Of a stretch of DNA of 5,780 nt, positions 1-5,552 are shown one piece after another (position 1 is the stretch's first letter; each line of letters starts with the position of its first letter). Source of the DNA: Kiritimatiellota bacterium (lineage in GTDB: Bacteria; Verrucomicrobiota; Lentisphaeria; Victivallales; JAADHT01); NCBI GenBank assembly GCA_013151705.1, contig JAADHT010000300.1, positions 1 through 5,780 of the forward strand. The letters run 5' to 3'. The notes under the pieces were generated by a model. That model made no database searches, was not told the DNA's origin, and was given only the letters and a program-made list of their open reading frames with translations. Both the position numbers and the translations under genes were made by a program.

Positions 1-191
1 GCGATGTTTTGGCGGGGGTCGCAGCCGTGTTTATCGCGGGTGGAGGTAATCCGTTCGAACTGGTGGCGGCGGCTGTCTTTATCCACGGGCTCGCCGGGGA
101 ATTGTCGCCGAACGGTGTGAGGGGATTGACCGCCGACGATCTCGTCGGATTGATTCCGGCCGCTATGCGCCGCGTCTCTCCGTTCGCATAG
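1..191 (+). CDS. nnrD: ADP/ATP-dependent NAD(P)H-hydrate dehydratase, C-terminal end (5' truncated)
   Basis: Only the last 62 codons lie in the window; the gene is open at the left edge, reading from the GAT codon at 3-5 (bases 1-2 finish the preceding codon). The fragment starts with D-V-L-A-G, the tail of the GDVLAG motif whose Asp is the catalytic base in the ribokinase-like fold of the YjeF C-terminal domain. Next come a small-residue helix with A-G-G-G-N-P-F-E, the family-typical V-F-I-H-G-L-A-G-E-L, then R-G-L-T-A-D-D-L and a terminal helix ending at TAG 189-191. The family dehydrates damaged NADHX/NADPHX back to NADH/NADPH in the cytoplasm, using ATP or ADP. It may be the C-terminal half of a bifunctional epimerase-dehydratase (Nnr); the missing 5' part would decide. 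An apparent TTG start at 9 is internal to the motif and is not a real start. The next gene begins 88 bases downstream on the same strand. Confidence 0.85.
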   Translation, partial: DVLAGVAAVFIAGGGNPFELVAAAVFIHGLAGELSPNGVRGLTADDLVGLIPAAMRRVSPFA

Positions 192-279
192 TTGGAGAAA
201 CGGTGAAACAGTAAGGTGATGTCGACGGGGTTTTAAAAATAACGAAAAAGACGCATATGACGCGGTTTTCAAAAAATGG

Positions 280-2214
280 ATGCAAGTGGCGACAAATGAC
301 AAAGAATTGAAGAGGGTCGCGTTTTCAGCCGAAGGCTTGGAGATATCGTTCAGTGATCAACTGATCTTGGACAACGCGTCTTTGACTGTGCGCGATGGCG
401 AGGTTGTCGGTCTTGTCGGGCGCAACGGATGCGGCAAATCCACTTTCCTTCGCATTCTAGCGGGGGATGAGGAGAATTTTTCCGGCACGATCACCCGCAG
501 ACGCGATCTCGTGACCGGTTATCTACCACAGGAATTCGACCTCGATCCGGCGAAGAACATCCACGAGAACATCCTTGATGGCATTCCTCATATCGTGAAT
601 CTTATCAGGGAGTATGAATCTCTTCCCGCCGATTCACGGAAAATCCATTTGCTCGAGGAGCGGATAACACATTTCGACGCTTGGAATCTTGAACACAAAA
701 TAGAGGTTTTTCTAACGGTGTTGAAAATTCCACCGAAAGAATCATTGGTTACTCATTTGTCGGGTGGCGAGAAACGCCGAGTGGCACTTGCCAAAGCGCT
801 GGTCGCTAATCCCGATTTGTTGCTGTTGGACGAACCAACCAACCATTTGGACACCGAGTCCATTGAATGGCTTGAAAAACGCGTCAAAAACTACCGTGGC
901 GCCTGTATCTGCGTGACGCACGATCGCTATTTTTTGGACAGGGTGGCGACAGGAATGGTGGAGCTGTTTCGTGGGAAATTTCAATCCTATTCCGGTAATT
1001 ACAGCGATTTTTTGAAAGCCAAGGCTATTCAGATGGAGCGGGACGAAATCGTTGAGGGCAAGAGAAGGAGTTTTCTCAAGAAAGAGCTCGAATGGATGCG
1101 GAAAGGAGCGAAAGCGCGAACCACCAAGGCGCGTTTCAGAGTCAATCGCTATTATGACGCCGCGTCCCGATCCGCTCTCGAGCGGGAGGATGATATTGAG
1201 CTGATCATTCCCGTTCCGCCGCGGCTCGGCAATAAAATCGTCGCGTTGAAAAAGGTGGGGGTCTCCTATGGAGACCGAACTTTGTTCAATGATTTTTCAA
1301 TGGAGTTCGCGGCGGGCGATAAAATAGGTGTCGTGGGACGGAACGGAGTCGGGAAAACCACGCTTCTAAAAGTGATAACAGATTCTTTGAAACCCGATTA
1401 TGGCGGGGTGGACATCAGCGACACGGTAGTGTTCAATTTCATCGACCAGGAACGCGTGCTGCTGAATGACGAGCGAACAGTTCTGGAGGAGATAGGCGAG
1501 GGAAAGGAGTTTGTGAAGCTGGGAAACTCTCAAATCACCGTTTGGGGATATTTGAAGCGTTTTTTGTTCACGGACGAACGGATAAAAACCAAAGTGGGAT
1601 GGCTTTCAGGCGGTGAACGCAGTCGTTTGATGTTGGCTAAAATACTCAAACAAGGCGGCAATTTCCTTGTGTTGGACGAACCGACGAATGATTTGGATCT
1701 CTCCACATTGCGGATACTCGAGGAGGCTCTCATCGATTTTTCGGGATGTTTGATCATTGTTAGTCACGATCGCTATTTTCTGAACCGCGTCTGCAACTCC
1801 ATATTGGCGTTCGAGGATGATGGCGTCATTTATCGCGAACTTGGCGATTACGATGATTACACGGCGAAAAGAGATGTCCGGAGAACCAATCAAAACGCCA
1901 AGACGGATAGTAAAACTGGGTCTGCGGAAAGCGGAACGGCGCGGAATCCGCGGAAAAAGCCAGACTCGTTAAAACCACGTAAAATGACATGGAAAGAGAA
2001 GCTGGAATACGATGGAATGGAGGGTGCCATAACCTCGCTGGAAACCGAGAAGGCGGAACTTGAGCGATTTTTCGCGGAACCGGATTTCTACAAAACCGAA
2101 GGATCGGAAGCCGCCGAGTTGAAATCGAGACTTTTCGAGTCGCAGTCAAAACTGGACGCTCTATACGCGCGATGGGAGGAGCTCGAAAAGATCAAATTGG
2201 CGTCAGACGGTTGA
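280..2214 (+). CDS. uup: ABC-F family ATPase, Uup type
   Basis: This is a 644-residue soluble protein with two ABC domains and no membrane segments. Domain 1 has Walker A G-R-N-G-C-G-K-S-T (47-55), signature LSGGE (160-164), Walker B with DEPTNHLD (184-191) and switch His214. Domain 2 has Walker A G-R-N-G-V-G-K-T-T (353-361), LSGGE (442-446), DEPTNDLD (466-473) and His496. The charged helical linker between them (about 245-300) carries E-L-E-W-M-R-K-G-A-K-A-R-T-T-K-A-R (269-285), typical of Uup and the tRNA-facing element of ABC-F proteins. A hydrophilic spacer (about 535-565) leads to a coiled-coil tail (about 568-640) starting K-M-T-W-K-E-K-L-E and containing E-P-D-F-Y, as in the Uup C-terminal domain. 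E. coli Uup is about 635 residues. The family acts on ribosomes; Uup is also linked to precise excision of transposons and to branched DNA. No good Shine-Dalgarno precedes ATG 280, so the start is the weakest part of the call; no other upstream start exists before the in-frame TGA at 217-219. Other ABC-F types such as EttA are less likely because they lack this tail. Confidence 0.93.
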   Translation: MQVATNDKELKRVAFSAEGLEISFSDQLILDNASLTVRDGEVVGLVGRNGCGKSTFLRILAGDEENFSGTITRRRDLVTGYLPQEFDLDPAKNIHENILDGIPHIVNLIREYESLPADSRKIHLLEERITHFDAWNLEHKIEVFLTVLKIPPKESLVTHLSGGEKRRVALAKALVANPDLLLLDEPTNHLDTESIEWLEKRVKNYRGACICVTHDRYFLDRVATGMVELFRGKFQSYSGNYSDFLKAKAIQMERDEIVEGKRRSFLKKELEWMRKGAKARTTKARFRVNRYYDAASRSALEREDDIELIIPVPPRLGNKIVALKKVGVSYGDRTLFNDFSMEFAAGDKIGVVGRNGVGKTTLLKVITDSLKPDYGGVDISDTVVFNFIDQERVLLNDERTVLEEIGEGKEFVKLGNSQITVWGYLKRFLFTDERIKTKVGWLSGGERSRLMLAKILKQGGNFLVLDEPTNDLDLSTLRILEEALIDFSGCLIIVSHDRYFLNRVCNSILAFEDDGVIYRELGDYDDYTAKRDVRRTNQNAKTDSKTGSAESGTARNPRKKPDSLKPRKMTWKEKLEYDGMEGAITSLETEKAELERFFAEPDFYKTEGSEAAELKSRLFESQSKLDALYARWEELEKIKLASDG

Positions 2215-2236
2215 GCGACGATGAGGCGGTGAGACG

Positions 2237-2276
2237 GCCTGCCCCGCGAAGTTTGGATTGCGTAGCGGGGTGAGGC
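2237..2276 (+). repeat. GC-rich hairpin 22 bases after the uup stop codon
   Basis: CCCCGC at 2242-2247 pairs with GCGGGG at 2265-2270. The stem extends through GCCT (2237-2240) and AGGC (2273-2276) past a small internal loop. The terminal loop is about 17 bases. No T-run follows, so it is not a classical intrinsic terminator, but its place right after uup suggests transcript-end processing, mRNA protection or Rho-assisted termination. This is a structural observation only. Confidence 0.35.
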
Positions 2277-2397
2277 GGGGAAAACAGGGAAATTTTCAAG
2301 TGAGGATAGAGAGGGGGCTGCTTTTTTCTCCGACTTTCATTATTTCGTTTGCAATTCGCACCTTGTCGACTAGAATTTGTTTTTCGGACGCGCTTTC

Positions 2398-2420
2398 GCA
2401 TATCCGGAATTTTGATATGC
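2398..2420. repeat. Perfect 7-bp inverted repeat upstream of tgt
   Basis: GCATATC (2398-2404) and GATATGC (2414-2420) are exact reverse complements separated by 9 bases. The 3' arm ends 26 bases before the tgt start and 13 bases before its Shine-Dalgarno. It could be a regulator-binding palindrome or a small leader hairpin. No convincing promoter hexamers could be aligned around it, so its role is open. Confidence 0.35.
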
Positions 2421-2446
2421 TTCAACATGGAACAAGGTGATGTGAG

Positions 2447-3547
2447 ATGTCGAACGAAATTTTCACAATAACGAGAAAGTCGCTAATCTCGCGGGCGAGA
2501 ACCGGTGTGATTCACACGCGGTATGGAGACATCCGCACGCCGGCGTTTATGCCGGTCGGCACCCGCGCTTCGGTCAAAGCCACCTCTCCCCGTGAATTGG
2601 AGGAGCTCGGCGCCGATGTCATTCTGGGAAACACCTACCATCTTTTTCTTCGTCCCGGCATGGAGATAATCGAGGCGGCCGGAGGACTTCACAAGTTTTG
2701 CGGATGGAACCACCCGATTCTCACCGACAGCGGAGGCTACCAGGTGTTCAGCTTGGCCGCGACGCGCAAAATCCGCAGGGACGGCGTCGAATTCGCGTCC
2801 CATATCGACGGCACGAAATTTTTTCTCGGCCCGAAAGAGTCCATCGCCATACAAAAAACACTCGATTCGGACATAGTTATGGCGTTCGACGACTGTACTC
2901 CGTATCCCTGCTCCGAAAAAGAGGCCGAGAAATCGTTGGAGACGACGACCCGTTGGGAAACCGTTTCCAGAGAGCAGCCGCTCAATCCGGGACAACTTCT
3001 GTTCGGAATAGTCCAGGGCTCCGTTTACCGCGAACTTCGCGAACGCTCCGCCTCGGAACTCGTGATTCTGGATTTCGACGGATACGCCATCGGAGGTTTG
3101 AGCGTCGGCGAGCCGGAGGAGGATATGACGCGGTGTCTTGAATGGACCGCGCCTATGTTGCCTGAGAGCAAACCCCGTTACCTGATGGGAGTGGGCACGC
3201 CGGCGCAGATCCGCGAGGCCGTCGCGTTGGGAATCGACATGTTCGACTGCGTGATGCCGACGCGCCTGGCGCGTCACGGCTCGGCGTTCATCGGAGACGG
3301 AGAGACTATTCCCGTCAAGGCGGGCCGCTACGCGAACGACCATACGCCCGTGGATCCGGATTGCGATTGCTACTGCTGCGCCAATTTCACCAAAGCGTAC
3401 GTCAGACACCTGTTGAACGTCGGGGAGATGCTCGGCATGCGGCTGTTGACGCTGCACAATCTGCATTTTTATCTAAACTTGATGCGCGATATCCGCGCGG
3501 AGATCACTTCGGCGGGACTCGCCGAAAATACTGATAGTGGAGGGTGA
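2447..3547 (+). CDS. tgt: Queuine tRNA-ribosyltransferase (tRNA-guanine transglycosylase)
   Basis: This complete 366-residue TGT is close to the 375 residues of the E. coli enzyme, with a slightly shorter tail. It swaps guanine 34 in the anticodon of GUN-reading tRNAs (Asp, Asn, His, Tyr) for the queuosine precursor preQ1. Visible signatures, with E. coli equivalents in brackets: L-T-D-S-G-G-Y-Q-V-F with Asp94 (D89), F-D-D-C-T-P-Y-P with Asp148 (D143), G-I-V-Q-G-S with Gln190 (Q188), G-G-L-S-V-G-E (216-222), and D-M-F-D-C-V-M-P-T-R with nucleophile Asp267 (D264). Cys150 and Val220 match the residues that set preQ1 specificity in bacterial TGTs. The zinc site is Cys306, Cys308, Cys311 and His337; Cys310 is an extra, non-ligand cysteine. 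The start ATG is supported by AAGGTGA at 2434-2440, six bases upstream. The gene sits 232 bases after uup and is followed by the toxin-antitoxin promoter; the common downstream partner yajC is absent. Confidence 0.97.
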   Translation: MSNEIFTITRKSLISRARTGVIHTRYGDIRTPAFMPVGTRASVKATSPRELEELGADVILGNTYHLFLRPGMEIIEAAGGLHKFCGWNHPILTDSGGYQVFSLAATRKIRRDGVEFASHIDGTKFFLGPKESIAIQKTLDSDIVMAFDDCTPYPCSEKEAEKSLETTTRWETVSREQPLNPGQLLFGIVQGSVYRELRERSASELVILDFDGYAIGGLSVGEPEEDMTRCLEWTAPMLPESKPRYLMGVGTPAQIREAVALGIDMFDCVMPTRLARHGSAFIGDGETIPVKAGRYANDHTPVDPDCDCYCCANFTKAYVRHLLNVGEMLGMRLLTLHNLHFYLNLMRDIRAEITSAGLAENTDSGG

Positions 3548-3630
3548 GCCACAATGTATGCGGTTGTGCTTTTGCCAAAGCCGTCGTACTACCCCCAACG
3601 TTCTTTGACCAGCATTGCGCTAAGTTACTC

Positions 3631-3658
3631 TTGACATTGCCCAAAAGCGTGATATTTT
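3631..3658 (+). promoter_or_regulatory. Predicted sigma70-type promoter of the abiE-like operon
   Basis: A perfect -35 hexamer TTGACA (3631-3636) is followed after 16 bases by TATTTT (3653-3658), four of six matches to the -10 consensus. Transcription would start near 3665, giving a leader of about 30 bases before the antitoxin ATG at 3696. It lies in the 148-base gap after tgt, pointing into the toxin-antitoxin pair. Hexamer matches are read directly; promoter activity is inferred. Confidence 0.6.
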
Positions 3659-3664
3659 CTAATC

Positions 3665-3683
3665 ACTGTCAAATAATGACAGT
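3665..3683. promoter_or_regulatory. Palindromic operator, probable antitoxin binding site
   Basis: ACTGTCA (3665-3671) and TGACAGT (3677-3683) form a perfect 7-bp inverted repeat around a 5-base AT spacer. It covers the predicted transcription start, 6 bases past the -10 box and 12 bases before the antitoxin ATG. AbiEi antitoxins are known to autorepress by binding inverted repeats in their own promoter, so this is the expected place and form of such an operator. A further TGACA half-site overlaps the -35 box (3632-3636). Confidence 0.6.
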
Positions 3684-3695
3684 AACGGGAATAAA

Positions 3696-4328
3696 ATGAA
3701 CAAATCAACAGAGAAAATTTGGAATTCGCTACCGAGTAATGTTTTTTCATATACAGAAGCGGCGAATGTATGGCAAAAATCCAATAATGCTCATTATGGG
3801 TTGCTGAAACGCGCGGTGGCCAATAAGGAGCTTCTGCGTATTCGTCGTGGGCTATATTGCCTGGCACCGCGTTTTCAACGCCACAGTCTAAACCTTTATT
3901 CTTTAGCTCAGCGTATTTACGGGCCGTCATACATCAGTCTTGAATCCGCATTGTCTTATCATGGATTAATTCCGGAAGCGGTCTATACTGTTACAAGCGT
4001 ATCAAAAAAGAAATCCCGGGAATTTGCTACTCCCGTAGGGAATTTCAGCTATAGTCATATTCCCTTACGGGTTTTTTATACATGCGTAGATAGAATCAGC
4101 GATTCAAACAAAGAATCTTTTTTTATGGCAACACCTCTTAAAGCTTTAACTGACTACGTTTACGTTAATCAAAAAGAGTGGAAGGATTTAAAACCTGTGT
4201 TGGAGAGTTTGCGTGTCGATCAAGAGGAATTATCTAAAACCAATTGGAAAGATTTGAAAAAATTACTACCTGAGTATAAAAATCGTAGAGTTGAGAGATT
4301 TATTAAAGGGATTATCAATGAGTATTGA
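3696..4328 (+). CDS. AbiEi-family antitoxin / transcriptional autorepressor
   Basis: This 210-residue protein has the layout of the AbiEi antitoxins of type IV AbiE toxin-antitoxin systems. Residues 1-58 form a winged helix-turn-helix: F-S-Y-T-E-A-A (17-23), a recognition-helix region around 32-46, and the wing R-I-R-R-G-L-Y-C-L-A-P (48-58). The C-terminal domain carries the family-typical Y-I-S-L-E-S-A-L-S-Y-H-G-L-I-P-E (79-94) and A-T-P-L-K-A-L-T-D-Y. The end is Lys/Arg-rich. The N-terminal domain is expected to bind the palindrome at 3665-3683 and repress the operon, while the C-terminal domain counteracts the toxin without a stable complex, as known for AbiE. ATG 3696 follows AACGGGA (3684-3690), a modest ribosome site. 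The gene overlaps the toxin gene by 11 bases, so the two are translated together. The DNA is more AT-rich than tgt, suggesting transfer. The family call is made from motifs; the exact subfamily is not certain. Confidence 0.88.
   Translation: MNKSTEKIWNSLPSNVFSYTEAANVWQKSNNAHYGLLKRAVANKELLRIRRGLYCLAPRFQRHSLNLYSLAQRIYGPSYISLESALSYHGLIPEAVYTVTSVSKKKSREFATPVGNFSYSHIPLRVFYTCVDRISDSNKESFFMATPLKALTDYVYVNQKEWKDLKPVLESLRVDQEELSKTNWKDLKKLLPEYKNRRVERFIKGIINEY
4305..4310 (+). promoter_or_regulatory. Ribosome binding site deciding the toxin start
   Basis: AAAGGG lies inside the end of the antitoxin gene, 7 bases before ATG 4318. It favours ATG 4318 over the upstream in-frame TTG at 4291, which has no such site. 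Confidence 0.6.
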
Positions 4329-5181
4329 AATTGTGCAGGAAAGATTAAATTCATATAATTGTCGTTCAAGTTTGGAAGAAGAGCATGCGTTACGGGAAAT
4401 TTCTCAAGAGATTGTTTTGGCCGCGCTTGCCCGGACTGATTTTTTCAAACATGCGGTTTTTCAAGGTGGCACCTGCCTGCGAATCTTTTATTCTCTGAAT
4501 CGTTTTTCGGAAGATTTGGATTTTATTCTGAAAAACCCCGATACCGCTTTTACGCTGGAAGCTTATTATAATAGTTTAGTTGAGGAATTGTCTTCATTTG
4601 GCTATCAATTGCGGATTCAAAATCGTTCAACTGCGGAGAGCGCGGTGAAAAAGGCGTTCCTTAAAGAAAATTCCATGGGGAATCTGCTTCAGCTCACACA
4701 TCTTAAAAGTGACCGTTCGGTTAAAAAACTTAAAATTAAACTTGAAGTAGATACAAATCCTCCGGCCAACAGTCAATTTGAGGCTAAATACTATGATTTC
4801 CCCTTTGCTTTTTCCGCGGCGCTGCAAAATCTACCATCTCTTTTCGCTGGGAAACTACACGCATTGCTATGTCGGCAGTATATCAAAGGTAGAGATTGGT
4901 ATGATTTCGCTTGGTATATCAGCAGAAAGACCACTATAAACTACCAATTCCTCGCCGCGGCCTTGAATCAGAATGGTCCATGGGCGGGCAAATCTTTGCG
5001 AATTGACCTTGACTGGTGCGTTGCAGCTTTAAAAAGTAAAGTTGAAACCATTAGCTGGGAAGTTGCGAAAAATGATGTGAAAAGATTTATCAGGCAAACC
5101 GAACTTCCTTCAATCGATATCTGGGGGAAAGAGTATTTTCTGGATTGTATTGAACGTTTGAGCCAAGTAGAGAACGTATGA
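4318..5181 (+). CDS. AbiEii/AbiGii-family nucleotidyltransferase toxin
   Basis: From ATG 4318 this is a 287-residue soluble protein of the DNA polymerase beta-like nucleotidyltransferase superfamily. Motif I is F-Q-G-G-T-C-L-R (48-55), followed by F-S-E-D-L-D-F (63-69), in which Asp66 and Asp68 should bind the catalytic metals. A strand K-L-K-I-K-L-E-V-D (137-145) supplies the next conserved acidic position, Asp145. Then A-G-K-L-H-A-L-L (177-184) with Lys179 and K-G-R-D-W-Y-D-F (190-197) with Asp193 and Asp196 complete the family core. All expected active-site positions are present, so it looks functional. AbiEii toxins bind nucleotides and stop growth; relatives such as mycobacterial MenT add nucleotides to tRNA acceptor ends, but the substrate here is not known. 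The start is chosen on the Shine-Dalgarno at 4305-4310; a longer TTG start at 4291 would add nine residues. It overlaps the antitoxin gene by 11 bases and its stop overlaps the next start as ATGA. Some members act in phage abortive infection. Confidence 0.9.
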   Translation: MSIEIVQERLNSYNCRSSLEEEHALREISQEIVLAALARTDFFKHAVFQGGTCLRIFYSLNRFSEDLDFILKNPDTAFTLEAYYNSLVEELSSFGYQLRIQNRSTAESAVKKAFLKENSMGNLLQLTHLKSDRSVKKLKIKLEVDTNPPANSQFEAKYYDFPFAFSAALQNLPSLFAGKLHALLCRQYIKGRDWYDFAWYISRKTTINYQFLAAALNQNGPWAGKSLRIDLDWCVAALKSKVETISWEVAKNDVKRFIRQTELPSIDIWGKEYFLDCIERLSQVENV

Positions 5182-5495
5182 ATAACAACGCGGCACAGTC
5201 TGGTTTGAAATGTCCGCTTTGCGGCGGGACGAAATGTCTGACGCAGATCGGCATTCTGAAGATTTATCTTCTGGCTGTCAAATTTCCTGTTGTGTTGATG
5301 GTGGTCGGGCTGTTTGGAGGGGGCGTGTATTCGAAATACATGCTCGTTTTGACTGTTATCGGTCTGCTCTACCCCATAGCCATGGCGGATCTGCGGATTT
5401 ACCTCTATCCCGTGGCTGCCATCGCTTGTCTTTTCGGGAAAAAGCTCAACTGTCCGAAATGCGAACCGCACTGTTCCATGTTCCGCCATGGATGA
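5178..5495 (+). CDS. Small membrane protein with terminal cysteine knuckles, unknown function
   Basis: I do not recognise this 105-residue protein. A short polar N-terminus leads to C-P-L-C-G-G-T-K-C (12-20), a zinc-ribbon-like knuckle. The hydrophobic middle has segments at roughly 29-48, 54-70 and 74-86, with likely two membrane-spanning helices. The C-terminus holds N-C-P-K-C-E-P-H-C (91-99), a second knuckle. With two spans both ends would lie in the cytoplasm, and Cys12/15 with Cys92/95 could form one zinc site. ATG 5178 overlaps the toxin stop codon (ATGA), so translation is probably coupled; the only upstream purine run is a weak GTAGAGAA. Base composition is near 50% GC, unlike the AT-rich toxin gene, so it may be a resident gene rather than part of the cassette. 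The sensible cysteine spacing and the hydrophobic pattern argue that this frame is real, rather than the overlapping Arg/Ser-rich frame at 5210-5641. Confidence 0.65.
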   Translation: MNNNAAQSGLKCPLCGGTKCLTQIGILKIYLLAVKFPVVLMVVGLFGGGVYSKYMLVLTVIGLLYPIAMADLRIYLYPVAAIACLFGKKLNCPKCEPHCSMFRHG

Positions 5496-5504
5496 GCCTT
5501 TTTT
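5475..5504 (+). terminator. Possible intrinsic terminator after the 105-residue gene
   Basis: TCCATG (5475-5480) pairs with CATGGA (5487-5492) around a 6-base loop, and a run of six T follows at 5499-5504. The hairpin overlaps the last codons of the + strand gene, and the gene on the other strand converges on it. The stem is short and the T-run begins six bases late, so it is a weak candidate. Confidence 0.35.
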
Positions 5505-5552
5505 CCACTCTGATTGTCTCCAGTCGGCCTATGCGTAGCACAGAGCGATTGA

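Noticed and set aside
2363..2421. Possible tgt promoter using TTGTCG or TTGTTT as -35 and TATCCG or TATGCT as -10
   Set aside because: No pair combines acceptable hexamers with 16-18 base spacing.
2192..2428. 78-residue minus-strand frame in the uup-tgt gap
   Set aside because: No start signal, low-complexity basic composition, and overlap with structured intergenic DNA.
2258..2440. 60-residue + strand frame ending just before tgt, a possible leader peptide
   Set aside because: It has no ribosome site and starts on TTG inside the GC-rich hairpin; the composition looks random.
2215..2446. preQ1 riboswitch ahead of tgt
   Set aside because: No recognisable preQ1 aptamer (C-rich loop with A-rich tail in a compact pseudoknot) could be found.
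2483..3466. Long minus-strand open frame of 327 residues opposite tgt
   Set aside because: It mirrors the GC-rich third positions of tgt, is rich in Arg, His and Gly, and shows no domain pattern; tgt on the + strand is certain.
3550..3568. CACAA/TTGTG hairpin right after tgt as terminator
   Set aside because: The stem has only five base pairs, the loop is 9 bases, and only a CTTTT stretch follows; too weak to call.
5496..5552. CTCTG/CAGAG inverted repeat between the convergent genes
   Set aside because: Five base pairs with a loop of about 28 bases is expected by chance.
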